Positions 9,623 through 19,509 of a stretch of DNA of 64,000 nt are shown here, piece after piece (the stretch's first letter is position 1; each line of letters opens with the position of its first letter). The notes under the pieces are model-generated. The model was not told the origin of the DNA, made no database searches, and worked only from the letters and a program-made list of their open reading frames with translations. Source of the DNA: Zasmidium citrigriseum (lineage: Eukaryota; Ascomycota; Dothideomycetes; Mycosphaerellales; Mycosphaerellaceae); assembly GCA_002786025.1 (NCBI GenBank), contig NHNW01000040.1:62001-126000 (forward strand). The letters are read 5' to 3'. The position numbers and the translations under genes were made by a program.

Positions 9623-12600
9623 ATGGCCTCCACTAATGCGCCGCCCGGACAGGCGCAAGGGGCCACCAATTCGAAACCGCCCGACGGCATCAAACTGGAC
9701 ACCGCCAACTTGAACTACGATGCGCCGAGACACATGTCAGTTGCGACAGCAGCATCTGATACATACAGCCCCATGTCTTCCGCCCCGCCTACTCCTGGTC
9801 TCAAGACCCCCCAGGCCCGCCGTACATCACAACCCGCTACGTCACCCATCGTCAAAGATTCACCACGAACTTCGCATACACCAGCCCTGTCGCGTCGGGC
9901 TTCGAGCTCTGCCAGCGTGAGCAGACCGCCGTCGTCGCCTCGTTTGATGAAGAAAGGCTCTAGGTCGTCGCTGGGCGGACCCGATGATCATGAGAAGAGA
10001 CCGACACCAAAGCGATCCATTTCCAACTTGATCTCGGGCTTGAGGGAAGCGCAAGCAACCATGGAGTCCATCGAAGAGCCGATACCCCTGACAGCACCTC
10101 AGATCGCCGTCGACCACTTCAGCAGAGAACTTCTGGGCCATGAGCGACCAGAGTCAGAGGCAGAGACGATTGTCATACTTCATGATGCCTGCTATGGCCA
10201 CCGATATTCGCGACTCAAGACAACCAAGACTGCGCTGTCCATGATTGTGGAACGCCCAGAACGACTCCATGCTAGCGTACTAGGAGCTTCAAGTGCCTAT
10301 GTGCGGTTGGGTGGACATCATGCTGGAGCTAAGCGCGCACCTCACCCAGACTACCGCGAGCTATCCAAACCCCCTTTCAAGATTCGACGTTCTGGACGAT
10401 CCATGGACATCACCTCATCGTATGTTACCAACGTTCATGGCACGGCCTGGATGTCCGAGTTGCAGGGCCTATGTCACTCTGCAAGCGACAAGCTGGCAGC
10501 TGGTGCAAAGGAGCTCAGCCGAATATCAGGTCCTGGCGAGCCAGAGAAGGAGAAGCTACACGAAGGTGATCTTTACCTTGCTCCAGAATCTTTGAACGCC
10601 TTTCAAGGCGCTCTTGGTGGGACGGCAGATGCCATCGATGCGATCTTCGATCAGGCAACAAGCACGAAGCGCGCATTTGTTGCAGTGCGCCCACCAGGTC
10701 ACCACTGCTCAGCAGATCATCCCAGCGGATTCTGCTGGCTGAACAACGTGCATGTTGGGATTGAATATGCGGCGCAGACGCATGGTCTCACGCATGCTGC
10801 GATTTTGGACTTCGACCTTCATCATGGCGACGGCAGTCAGGCGATCACTTGGGAGCGCAACAGCAAGAACAATGTCAAGCGACTGAGCGCTAAACCCAAC
10901 AGCAAGTTGAAGCTGAGCCCGGACATTGGCTATTACAGCATCCATGATATCAACAGTTATCCATGCGAAATGGGTGACGACGAGAAGGTGCAAGCGGCGA
11001 GTCTTTGCATCGAGAACGCACATGGACAATCGATCTGGAATGTGCACCTTCAACCTTGGAAGACCGAACAGGACTTTTGGAAACTGTACGAAGAGCGCTA
11101 TCGTATCCTCTTGGACAAGGCGAAGATCTTTCTGGAGTACCACGCTAAGCGACTGAAGACTGAAGGCAAGGTGCAGCCCAAGACCGCCATCTTCATCTCT
11201 GCTGGCTTCGACGCCAGCGAATGGGAGGGTTCGGGAATGCAGCGACACAAAGTCAATGTGCCAACGGAGTTCTATGCTCGCATCACACAGGATGTCGTAA
11301 AGCTGGCACAGGAGACTGAGGGATGCGAAGGTCGTGTGATCAGTGTTCTCGAGGGCGGCTACAGCGATCGTGCTCTCTGCAGTGGTGTTCTAAGCCATCT
11401 GTCAGGCCTTTGCGCATCGCCTGTCACACAACAGACGAACGGTGTTGGCGAGCTGATGGACCTCAGTTCCCAAATGAACGGCCTGTCTATCAATGGACTT
11501 GGAATCACAGAGTCGGTCACGTACGACGCGGCATGGTGGTCTGCCGAGAATCTCACTGCACTGGAAAACAAGGTCAATCCGCCACCTCCGTCGCAAGCGA
11601 AGAAGATGAGAGGAGGCCCGCAGCCCACGTATGCCACACCAACAGAGTCATTTGCTTACAAGGTACTCGATCCCCAAAAGTTCGCACGCTCCATTTCAGG
11701 CACCATGCGAGAGGCACCGCTGTCAGCACGTCCACCAACTCCACCCATTCCGGAAGTCGACTGGGTTGTGGCTACTCAAGAATTGTCCAAATTGCTCATC
11801 CCCATTGGTCGCCAGACCAAGAGCTGTACACCTGATGAGCTGGCCGTCCCGCGTGCCAAAAAGGAGCCGAGTGCTGTTCAGCCAGTCTCCAAGGCAGAGG
11901 CCGGGCAGCCACGGCAGCTGCGCGACCGAAGGGCGAAAGGACCAGTGTACGCGGAGAGTGCTCACAGTGACGAGACTGCAAGCGTTCGATCTGTGAGCAG
12001 GTCTGAGTCCAGATCGAGCAGACGCGAGACGATCGATGTGCTGCCGACTCAGGATACCGCGCCTACGCAACAGCGTAGGGCCAGTCGGCGACTGAGCGCA
12101 GGAAGTGCTTTAGGATCGACCAATGCAGCAGTCGCCGTTGACGCGCCGCCTGTACCGGCCTTGCCGTCGAGACCTCCAATGACCAGCCGGACGAGTTCGA
12201 GCACTGGTGGAACTATGAAGCCCCCACCGATTCCTGCTCCGAACCCACAGGCTGTCAACAAGAAGGTGCGAGCACCGTCAGCCACGCGGAAGATCAACTC
12301 TGCGAACAGTGCTCCGGCATCGCCAGGGACCAAAGCAGTATCGAAGGCTGCAACCAAACCCGCAACTGAGGACGCGAAGAACTCTGATGTCGACAAGCTG
12401 GCTTCGGGCATGAAGAAGATCACCCTTAAAGTTAGCAGCACGAAAGAAGAGCATGATCGGAAGCAAAAGGAGAAGCTCGATGCTGAGCGAAGAGCCAGGG
12501 CTCTGAAGGGGGCTGAGACGAGGCGGGTCAATGCCGCGGCGAAGAAGGCTGCCAAGGAGGCAGGTGTGCCACCTAAGCCTACTGCGCCGCCCTCGACCAC

Positions 12601-13381
12601 CGTAACCAAAGCGGAGCCGACAACAGTCAGCGATGTTCCATCGATGGCGACGGCCGAATCCGCCCAAGCAATGGAAGTCGGCCGCTCAGAGAACGTTGCT
12701 GCTGCACCTATTGTAGAGGTTTCTGGCACTGGCACTTCTTGGCCCATTCCCACCGTCACCACCAATGGTTCCATCCCCAACCAGATGGCTACGGGTCCAA
12801 CTGACTACTCCAACGACCCGATGCCCATGCTCGAGCGTAAGCCTACCCCCATCGAAGTGCCGACGTCTTTGGGAACACCTGCTGAAGACTTGGAATTTCC
12901 AGAGTATGCCAACAGTGGAGGCAGCGCAAGTGTCTCGCCAGCTTTGAAGCCGGAGAGCACATTTGAGGCAACTGCGCAGCAGCTTACAGCATCGACTTGC
13001 TTGGCCGAACAAGATCAAAACGTGGTCGCTATCGATTCTCGTCCACAATCTTCGATGACCTCGCAACCCTGGATGAGGCCTGCATCAAGTCACTCATCGA
13101 ACGGCGTCCCACAGAGTCCAAAGCGCGTACCATCTTCGCCTGCGAGACCTGCAAGCAGCAGGCAACAACTACCCACATTCACCGCCACTGGGCACATCCC
13201 ATTTGCCCAACCCCCTGGAAGCCCGGAGCGGAAGACTCCTCGCAGTCCACCAAAGACTCTCTGGAAACACAATCCCATGGATGGCGAAGGAGGCATTGTC
13301 GGCAATGGCGTTGGAAGCTCTATGTTGGAAGGACAGGAAAATATCAGCATCTACGACGTCCCTGAGACGCCGGCGAAGTGA
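9623..13381 (+). CDS. HOS3: HOS3-type class II histone deacetylase
   Basis: A single-exon gene of 1252 residues. The catalytic domain spans about residues 160-615. Visible catalytic motifs: RPPGHHCSADHPSGFCWLNN (the tandem histidines), then AAILDFDLHHGDGSQ (zinc-binding Asp and His), then FISAGFDASEWEGSG and the C-terminal VLEGGYS glycine loop. The block order and the long low-complexity C-terminal extension are typical of the fungal HOS3 group rather than HDA1 (no Arb2 domain is seen). The N-terminal 130 residues and everything after about residue 700 are Ser/Pro/Ala-rich, presumably disordered. A charged helix (KEEHDRKQKEKLDAERRARA, about residue 950) could form a coiled coil. Expected role is removal of acetyl groups from histone lysines; nuclear or bud-neck location is known for yeast Hos3 and is only inferred here. 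Confidence 0.93.
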   Translation: MASTNAPPGQAQGATNSKPPDGIKLDTANLNYDAPRHMSVATAASDTYSPMSSAPPTPGLKTPQARRTSQPATSPIVKDSPRTSHTPALSRRASSSASVSRPPSSPRLMKKGSRSSLGGPDDHEKRPTPKRSISNLISGLREAQATMESIEEPIPLTAPQIAVDHFSRELLGHERPESEAETIVILHDACYGHRYSRLKTTKTALSMIVERPERLHASVLGASSAYVRLGGHHAGAKRAPHPDYRELSKPPFKIRRSGRSMDITSSYVTNVHGTAWMSELQGLCHSASDKLAAGAKELSRISGPGEPEKEKLHEGDLYLAPESLNAFQGALGGTADAIDAIFDQATSTKRAFVAVRPPGHHCSADHPSGFCWLNNVHVGIEYAAQTHGLTHAAILDFDLHHGDGSQAITWERNSKNNVKRLSAKPNSKLKLSPDIGYYSIHDINSYPCEMGDDEKVQAASLCIENAHGQSIWNVHLQPWKTEQDFWKLYEERYRILLDKAKIFLEYHAKRLKTEGKVQPKTAIFISAGFDASEWEGSGMQRHKVNVPTEFYARITQDVVKLAQETEGCEGRVISVLEGGYSDRALCSGVLSHLSGLCASPVTQQTNGVGELMDLSSQMNGLSINGLGITESVTYDAAWWSAENLTALENKVNPPPPSQAKKMRGGPQPTYATPTESFAYKVLDPQKFARSISGTMREAPLSARPPTPPIPEVDWVVATQELSKLLIPIGRQTKSCTPDELAVPRAKKEPSAVQPVSKAEAGQPRQLRDRRAKGPVYAESAHSDETASVRSVSRSESRSSRRETIDVLPTQDTAPTQQRRASRRLSAGSALGSTNAAVAVDAPPVPALPSRPPMTSRTSSSTGGTMKPPPIPAPNPQAVNKKVRAPSATRKINSANSAPASPGTKAVSKAATKPATEDAKNSDVDKLASGMKKITLKVSSTKEEHDRKQKEKLDAERRARALKGAETRRVNAAAKKAAKEAGVPPKPTAPPSTTVTKAEPTTVSDVPSMATAESAQAMEVGRSENVAAAPIVEVSGTGTSWPIPTVTTNGSIPNQMATGPTDYSNDPMPMLERKPTPIEVPTSLGTPAEDLEFPEYANSGGSASVSPALKPESTFEATAQQLTASTCLAEQDQNVVAIDSRPQSSMTSQPWMRPASSHSSNGVPQSPKRVPSSPARPASSRQQLPTFTATGHIPFAQPPGSPERKTPRSPPKTLWKHNPMDGEGGIVGNGVGSSMLEGQENISIYDVPETPAK

Positions 13382-13899
13382 CGGAACCATGTTCAACGGC
13401 AGGACTTGTGATTTCCTTTGTGCAGCCGGCGTTTTGAGAATGGATTTTGTGGAAACAGGAAGATACCCCCCGTTGACAATCAGTGATAGCGCATGCTTTT
13501 TGGAAGGAGGAATTGTAGAAGTACTTGGACCGTACATGTAATACAATGTTGAAGGCAGCAAGTCTTCATAGGCAATATTGCCTGCCTACTGTCCCTGCGT
13601 GACTGAAGCATCACATGCCATGACGCAACGATATGGCTGGTTGTGATGGTTGTTAGGTGGTCGTATCGTAGGAAGTCAGGAGGTGAGGTGCTTTGAGGGC
13701 GGGAAGAGCCGCCGAGCTCAAGGTGCTATCCTTCCATTCAGACACGCTCGCCCTTTCTTGTTCTTCAATACTCTCAACAATGTTGAACACCCTAGAACCG
13801 CCTTGAATCTCGCCTTTGGAGCTACAACACCACAAATGCTCCCTTCATGACCCGCCTTTCCCGCCACCAGCCGTCACCTGCCCGCGACAACCACCTCAC
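13382..13899. other. intergenic, no gene seen
   Basis: The 3' region of HOS3 followed by the promoter of the next gene. An in-frame ATG at 13816 would lengthen the next protein by 28 residues of proline/histidine-rich sequence; I regard that as leader. Nothing else is visible. Confidence 0.5.
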
Positions 13900-15099
13900 A
13901 TGCCGCTGAACACCACACCTCGCAAATACCACAAACTCGGACCCTTTGATCTGGGCAAAATGCACGTCATTTCCATCAACGACTTCGACCGCGCCGCTCA
14001 GGCGCAGTGCGACGGCATCATGGAGAGCGCCATCGATGACCTCGTCGCCCTCTCCGAACCGCCCGGTCACCGGCCGACTGTCGCCGATGTCGTCGTCCAA
14101 TTCGGGCAACTTCGACTTTCTGACGATCTACCACTGCAGTTGCGATTTGATTTTGAGCCGCCGACGACTTGCAAACAGTGGCCTGGACCACGATATGGAT
14201 CTTTCTCCCTTCACAAGCCGCTGCCTTCCGCGAAGAGTAAGACGAAGGCCAAGACCAAGGTCTCGAAGTCTACCAGGAAGCATGGCCAGCCGGAGGATTT
14301 CAAGCAGACCCTCAGACCGCTCAAAGTATCGAAGCCGAAGAAGACCAAGAAAGCAGATGTCGCACCCGTGATGCTGGCGACGAAGACGTCACGAGATCCG
14401 CCGCTCGAACTGCTTGGACTGCCACCTGAGTTACGCAACGCCATATGGACTCTGCTGGCAGTCCGTGATGAACCTGTCGAAGCGCAGCTCAGACCTATTC
14501 GACCTTGCAAGAAACCTACCAAACTTCGCGGAACCATCGTTCGGCGCTTTCCAATCGAGCCCGTCGTGGCCTCTGTCAACAAGCAGGTGCGGAGAGAAGT
14601 ACTGTCGATCTTCTATGGCGACAACCGCTTCGTCTTCCAAAAGAACGGCTTCAGCACCAATGAAGGTCACCGCATGACTTATCCCGCCATCATGTCACAA
14701 TGGCGGTCTCGTGAGGTTGCCAACTTCCTTACGCAGCTCGACCTCCGCTTCACCACGAACACGCGCACTTTCAGATCATTGCACGTAGTGTACACCTTCC
14801 GCCGTCTGCCACACAACAAAATTACAATCAACGCGCACGCCGAGAGATTTCCCAGCAAGGCCGTTGCGGATCTTTTGAAGCCCTGCCTCTGCATCGAAAA
14901 GGACGTCATAGCAGCGGTCAAAGACCTCGATTGCGGCGGCGATGTTACGGAGATGGCGATGCAGTTGACGAGAAAGCGTAATCAAATGCTCTTCGGCGAG
15001 GCGTGCTTGGAGAGGGGAACGAACAAGACGGCCCACCCACAGCACCGGTTTTGCGAGAAGTGTGAGAGGGACACCTTTGAGGCGCTTTATAGTAGCTGA
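13900..15099 (+). CDS. 2EXR/F-box-like domain protein
   Basis: A protein of about 399 residues, single exon. I chose the ATG at 13900 (MPLNTTPRKYHKLG) over the in-frame ATG at 13816. The N-terminal half carries a lysine-rich stretch (KSKTKAKTKVSKSTRKHGQP). At about residue 200 comes LLGLPPELRNAIWTLLAV, the start motif of the fungal 2EXR/F-box-like module, followed by VNKQVRREVLSIFYGDNRF, which is the usual second block (former residents, then 'IFYG.N.F'). Such proteins are numerous in Pezizomycotina. Some may act as substrate adaptors of SCF ubiquitin ligases, but this is not shown for most. A cysteine pair near the C-terminus (FCEKCERD) could bind metal. Confidence 0.75.
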   Translation: MPLNTTPRKYHKLGPFDLGKMHVISINDFDRAAQAQCDGIMESAIDDLVALSEPPGHRPTVADVVVQFGQLRLSDDLPLQLRFDFEPPTTCKQWPGPRYGSFSLHKPLPSAKSKTKAKTKVSKSTRKHGQPEDFKQTLRPLKVSKPKKTKKADVAPVMLATKTSRDPPLELLGLPPELRNAIWTLLAVRDEPVEAQLRPIRPCKKPTKLRGTIVRRFPIEPVVASVNKQVRREVLSIFYGDNRFVFQKNGFSTNEGHRMTYPAIMSQWRSREVANFLTQLDLRFTTNTRTFRSLHVVYTFRRLPHNKITINAHAERFPSKAVADLLKPCLCIEKDVIAAVKDLDCGGDVTEMAMQLTRKRNQMLFGEACLERGTNKTAHPQHRFCEKCERDTFEALYSS

Positions 15100-15773
15100 G
15101 CAACGATTGCACGTTGGCGATGTTTATGGTCTTATGAAGTTTTGATATGAGCGTGCATGATGGAAGGTAGCAGGTCTAGGAATGCATTGCAATGACCTTG
15201 GAATGAGATATGGCTTTACGCTTTCATGTCTTTGGAACGATCCGGTGGACTAGTGTGTTTCCTGCGTTACTTTGAGGAGCACATCCATGGCGAAAGGACT
15301 GCTCCTGACCGCTGTTCGGCTAGAGATGGGCCTAAATGCGGCCGACTTTGGTATGCCAGTGTCCAACAAAGAAAGAGTCTATTGAATATGCTCTCAGCTT
15401 ACGAAGTCGATGCCCTAATCCCTTATACAATACGAAGGGCTCTGTTCCTCGATGACAGACCATGCGGTGAGCATTGATGCTATCTCTATGTTCGATCTCC
15501 AGATCTGTGACGCCGTTGCTTACAGTTCAGGACGGCCGTTAACGGGTTCTTTAGCATAGCCTCGCCGAGTTGAATTAACGGTCCCCTCTGACGATATTGC
15601 AAGACGACGAGAATACTTATAGACAAGAAGGAAAACATGGAAGCTAGGGAAAGGCATGGAGAAGAGGCGCAAAAAGAAACGGCATCGATCGGACACATTT
15701 CACACAGCCAACCCAACTTGATATTCATCATATCACATCACGCCCAAAAAGACTCGAGTCCATCCAAAACACC
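15100..15773. other. intergenic, no gene seen
   Basis: The interval between the 2EXR-like gene and the tRNA terminator. Open frames at 15226-15477 (plus) and 15486-15731 (minus) are short and unconvincing. No repeat is seen. Confidence 0.5.
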
Positions 15774-15780
15774 AAAAAAA
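15774..15780 (-). terminator. Pol III terminator of the tRNA gene
   Basis: A run of seven T on the minus strand, 13 nt after the 3' end of the tRNA-Pro gene. This is the expected RNA polymerase III stop and argues that the interrupted tRNA locus is still a Pol III unit. Confidence 0.75.
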
Positions 15781-15819
15781 TTCAACATTCGTTGGGCCTG
15801 ACCGGGATTCGAACCCGGG

Positions 15820-15877
15820 CTGCAAGCATGTTAGTTTATTTGTGTGGAAAACCGTATGTGGACGGCTAGGCACTTAC
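15820..15877 (-). other. GT-AG intron-like insertion in tRNA variable loop (58 nt)
   Basis: It begins GTAAGT, contains a perfect ACTAAC branch sequence 16 nt before the 3' end and ends TTGCAG. It lies between positions 47 and 48, just before the T stem and B box. Removal gives variable loop AGGCC. A one-base shift would give an equally good fold, so here the boundary rests on the GT-AG rule. Confidence 0.8.
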
Positions 15878-15887
15878 GCCTGTCACA

Positions 15888-15915
15888 AATCGAGCAGTTC
15901 AACTGCTGGGCAGAA
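15888..15915 (-). other. canonical tRNA intron after position 37 (28 nt)
   Basis: This segment sits one base 3' of the CGG anticodon, the universal site of eukaryotic nuclear tRNA introns removed by the tRNA splicing endonuclease. It contains a short inverted repeat, GCAGT/ACTGC, able to form a hairpin. Confidence 0.8.
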
Positions 15916-15931
15916 CCCGAAGCGACAATCA

Positions 15932-15984
15932 CTGCAGAATGTCAGAACAAGGTCGAGGCTTGGACTCGAGCGGGAATAACGTAC
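15932..15984 (-). other. GT-AG intron-like insertion in tRNA D arm (53 nt)
   Basis: It starts GTACGT, ends TGCAG, and has a CTGAC branch-like site 13 nt before its end; the length is typical for a fungal mRNA intron. It lies between tRNA positions 21 and 22. The boundary is fixed by the tRNA: shifting it by one base would replace the conserved A21, so GT and AG coincide with what the fold needs. Confidence 0.8.
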
Positions 15985-16004
15985 TACCACTAGACCATCA
16001 GGCC

Positions 16005-16702
16005 GACATTGTCCGATGTGGAGCCGAGAAGCTCATTTGCAATATGTAACGTTAAACGGAGGGGAAGAACTATTGTCCGGCTGACTTCGATATGAATGAG
16101 ATTTTGAGGGTTTTGGGAGGTGTTCGCTAGTTTAAACGTGCCGCCAGCAATCAGGTACGGTACTTACAACGCCGTTCAAACGATCGGATTATTTGTGTGG
16201 TGGTGAAGTCGAGAGATATAGTCAAAAGATGTCCTATCGTGACCGCTTCTTTTCAACGTTCCGAATCGATATCAAACACTGAAACCGACACTGCTTCTAC
16301 AATATCGATTGCTTTGGCGCTGGACTGCAAGAACAGAGTAGCATGGAACGATTCCGGAAGCGTCATTCAAACGAAAAGTCTCATTTGGTTAAGGAGTGAT
16401 ACGATGTAAATTCTTGAACGATGGATCCACTTGAACATTCCACTATGGTCAACATATCGAGACTCAACGAGCGCATGACAGAGCGATCAATCAGCGATAT
16501 GATACAGCCATCTAACTTTGCTCTTGGCTATCGGATCGTAGATTAAAGAAAGAAGAGACCTCGTCGACCAAAAGAACTCCCAGCCCAGTCCACAACCGAC
16601 AAGCTCAAGCTTTCGGCAAATCCATACTCCGAAACTCAACGACATCAACGTTCGGACTCCGTGCAACCTCACCTCTTTCCTCATCTAACACCAAATCCAA
16701 CA
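16005..16702. other. intergenic, tRNA upstream and SnoaL-like promoter
   Basis: About 700 nt without a convincing gene. Small frames at 16197-16409 (plus) and 16487-16684 (minus) lack protein character. The segment must contain the promoter of the SnoaL-like gene. Confidence 0.5.
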
Positions 16703-17230
16703 ATGGCTCAGCCGAATCCAATCGACTACTTCGCCATCCGGAACACAATCGCAACATATTGCGTTGCTCTCGACACTCAAGACTGGCAACTCCTCCGCCA
16801 AGTCTTCACCGAAGATGTCGATGCTACATATCCGTTTGGCGGTCAGATAAAGGGCGTGGAGAAAGTTGCTGCGGCGATTAAGGGCAGGTCAGCATTTCGC
16901 ATCATACAACCACGACAGATTGGACGTTGATGGGCCTTAAACAGATTGACGCCAATCACATCCCAACACGCCCTGACAACCCAAACCATTGAGATCGCCG
17001 AAGACGGCAAGACGGCCACTGCAACAACCTACTTCACCGGTATTCATTTTGGCAAGGGCAAGTGGAAAGGTCAGCAAGTGACGGCTTGGGGGAAGTATGA
17101 AGATACTTTGATCTTGACCGATAAGAAGGACATTCCGGGTTCTTCGGGGCATTGGTTGATTAGCAAGCGCCATGTGGGATTCTTTGGAAGGTTGGGAGAG
17201 GAGGGTGTTATGACCGGTGAGGATGGTTGA
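16703..17230 (+). CDS. SnoaL-like (NTF2-fold) protein
   Basis: Two exons, 16703-16887 and 16945-17230, with a 57-nt GT-AG intron whose removal gives IKGRLTPITSQHALTTQTIEI. The 156-residue product begins MAQPNPIDYFAIRNTIATYC and has the SnoaL-like pattern: helix, 'ALDTQDWQLLRQVFTEDVDA', then strands ending in a WGKYEDTL segment. This cone-shaped fold occurs in polyketide cyclases, dehydratases and isomerases, so the reaction cannot be read from the fold. An in-frame ATG at 16661 would add 14 residues; I prefer 16703 because it gives the usual family start. It converges with the DUF1479 gene, 34 nt apart, and may belong to the same pathway. Confidence 0.8.
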
Positions 17231-17264
17231 TTGAAATTGTGATGGCTGACTATGTTCGTTGATC

Positions 17265-19110
17265 AGAAGCCTAATATGGTATTGCTACTTCAAGTCAGCA
17301 GAGATCATGCAATCCAGGACTCAGTCTTACGTACGCGGTTGCGCGGATCTGCCTTTCCTTCTCTGACAGATCATCATCGATTCGGAACGGTGTCAATCCG
17401 AAGCTACGAAAGTCAGCATGATCTCTACCAAATCGATTTGTGGAAGCGACTTACCCTTCTTTTCCTTTCACGGTCACAATGTCATCGACCACAGCTCGAC
17501 CCTGAAATTGGCTTTCTCCAACGCCACCTGGGAAGTCTGGAGCTGGCTTGCCAGAGAGCAACGTTCTCCTCTGATCACGAATGTATGCAGCGTTCTTCGC
17601 AGTGAGAGGGACAGCTGGAATGTACATCACAGCAGCAGGACCAGTCCCTCTATGTTTGGACTCGACCGCATGAGCAACGTCTATCAAACATCAGTATCAA
17701 TGTTGGTCAGGTATCAGGTGGACACTTGTTTACTCACCGCAATGCCACCACACTGAGTCACCTGGCCGGACTTTGGGCATACATACCATGGTTCGCTGCA
17801 GCTGCAGATGCGGATGCGTCTCATCGGTCAATTCTTGACCTTTGTACAGCGGAGAGCCTGGAAACTCGCTTGTAGTGAGATCCAGCTTCCAGTTGTCCGC
17901 GGCCAAAAAGGTCTCCAAGTTTTTGCACTGCTCTCTCGACCTCTTCGGCGAGAAGAATGGTCGCATAAGCACGTAAGCCGTCTGCTCACGAATGAAAGGA
18001 TACACAAGCAATGTCCCTTCTCCAGGTCCAGTCTCAGAAAGCGAAGTCCAGCCCTGGAAGGATCTGAAGACGCTCGTGCTGCCAGGCCCTGGATAGAGAT
18101 CATGCACAGCTGCGGCTCGGTGCTCCATGTCCCAGGCACTGTATTCCTCCCACTTGCCAAACAGGATCTTGTCGAACACTTGGCGGTATTCTGGGTCTTC
18201 CCAACGTTCGATACTCCCGCTGTCCATGTGTGGTCCCAATGCAAACTGAGCGTCGCCCGGGTTTCTGATTCTCAGTCTGTCGGCGTAGAGCAATGGGGTC
18301 TGCACGGAGACTTTCGTATCGGCTGGGTCTTTCTCGAACAATGAGAGCAGCGAGACTTGGAGGTCCAGCATTCGGCGATGAGATCTGGCTTCTTGTTGGG
18401 CTTTTGACCAGCTGAGCGTCTTGTCAGCATTACTACCAGTGGCAAATCTACGGATGACTCACTAAATCTCATATACCTGTTTATCATATTCAGGGAACCC
18501 TTTGACCTGTGGATTCTGCTTGATGTATTCGCGAATGTCATCAAGCCACTTCAATGCCTACAGAGGCGTTAGAAGATCCTCTCGACGCCTTCCGCAACGC
18601 ATGCTCACCTGGTCTTCTGGAAAGGTGTTGTGAACTACGACCGAGCCACATTGCTTGATCCTCGAAAGCAGAGCCGGGTCAGAGCCTTGCACCAAGGATT
18701 CGTAGTCGCACTCTGGGACCGTCTTTACATCATCGCGTCAACATCATTGGCTTCGAATCTGCATGAAGGCACTCACACTTTGCTTCTTGCGTTCGATCTC
18801 GTCCGTCAAGTTCGCCAGTCGGTCGATCAATCGTGACCAAGCCGCAATTAGAGCTTTTTGATTGTTTTCATTGCCAGCGATCGATCTGATCCCGGTTATT
18901 GATGCAGCATGAATGTAGCTTTCGAGAGTCGTCTTACTGCTTGAGCTCGAGATATCTCAATGGGAGAGGCTGTTTGTGTCCATTTTCGAGAGAGGCAAAT
19001 GAGTTGCCAATCTGCTACGGTCAGCATTCGACAGTTAAAGAGCTCAGATCGCGAAGACATACGCTGCCTTCTTCCTTCTCAACACGACGAGTCTCTGTCA
19101 TAGTAGCCAT
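17265..19110 (-). CDS. DUF1479 protein, probable 2OG-Fe(II)-type oxygenase
   Basis: A gene of about nine exons, from MATMTETRRVEKEEGS (ATG at 19110) to TANTILGF and TGA at 17265. The largest exon is about 17750-18389. The family pattern is clear: VPECDYES near residue 85, YIKQNPQVKGFPEYDKQVYEIYWSK split by an intron, then LGPHMDSGSIERW (His-x-Asp iron site) and SVWWHCDVAHAVE, which supplies the second histidine across an intron. DUF1479 proteins have the cupin-like fold of 2-oxoglutarate/iron oxygenases; substrates are mostly unknown. It is divergent from the PhyH-type dioxygenase gene over a 399-nt shared promoter. All introns are GT-AG and were placed by frame. Confidence 0.88.
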
Positions 19111-19286
19111 GTTTGTTCCTGGTCGCTGGCAGGTGAGTGGCCACAGCACACCACAGTCTTGCCATATACTTTTGTACGAGAACATCAAACAATCACGTCG
19201 GCTCTCTGTCCCTAACAAACTTGCCGAGTGACAAGACATCTTGCGTGCAGTTGCGTCGGACCAGACTTTGCAGACAGTGCCTTCCC

Positions 19287-19303
19287 CGGCTGACAGTGGC
19301 CCG
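19287..19303. promoter_or_regulatory. CGG-N11-CCG candidate Zn2Cys6 site
   Basis: CGGCTGACAGTGGCCCG in the divergent DUF1479/PhyH promoter. The 12-mer CGGCTGACAGTG and the CGG-N11-CCG spacing recur at 24784-24800 in the kinase/sugar-porter promoter. CGG inverted pairs are the classic target of Gal4-type factors, and such a factor is encoded at 21335. Binding is inferred. Confidence 0.5.
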
Positions 19304-19509
19304 ACGCTCCTGGAAAGCCACCATCGGAAAACAGTGATCCGACTTGCTCTTCCGCAACCTTGGCCAGAAACGTCGTTCGTGCAAAAATGCAGCTCTTCTT
19401 ACGTGAAGAGAATCTCCATCGTGCAAAGTGTTTTTCTGGGTCTCATCGCTGAAGGTACGACGATTCCTAGAAGTTCTCTTTTAAGTCCTTCGAACAACTG
19501 ACTTCCACA

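Larger units (their letters stand above)
15794..16004 (-). tRNA. tRNA-Pro(CGG) interrupted by three insertions
   Basis: Removing three segments leaves a 72-nt tRNA-Pro. Acceptor stem GGCCTGA/TCAGGCC pairs 7/7, with discriminator C as in eukaryotic tRNA-Pro. The D arm TGGTCTAGTGGTA-TGATT matches the tRNA-Pro pattern. The anticodon stem GTCGC/GTGAC (one G-T) closes the loop TTCGGGT with anticodon CGG. The T arm CCGGG-TTCGAAT-CCCGG is perfect. Exon pieces: 16004-15985, 15931-15916, 15887-15878, 15819-15794. The 28-nt insertion after position 37 is an ordinary eukaryotic tRNA intron. The other two, after positions 21 and 47, are GT-AG and look spliceosomal. The A box (TGGTCTAGTGG) and B box (GGTTCGAATCC) are intact, now about 170 bp apart, and a T7 terminator follows. 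The gene may be functional through unusual processing, or it may be a dead copy. Confidence 0.85.

Noticed and set aside
12049..12780. 243-residue minus-strand frame inside HOS3
   Set aside because: It is the antisense of the low-complexity C-terminus of HOS3 with no domain signal.
15932..16004. Reading the tRNA as tRNA-Gly with anticodon CCC in TTATTCCCG
   Set aside because: Two bases too few lie between the D arm and CCC, T33 and the stem do not fit, and the variable region would be about 10 nt. Removing the GT-AG segments gives a perfect tRNA-Pro instead.
15836..16200. 12-mer TTATTTGTGTGG occurs in the tRNA's second insertion (15836) and again at 16189
   Set aside because: Flanks are not similar and the nearby splice-like signals are in different relative positions, so this does not support a mobile intron copy.
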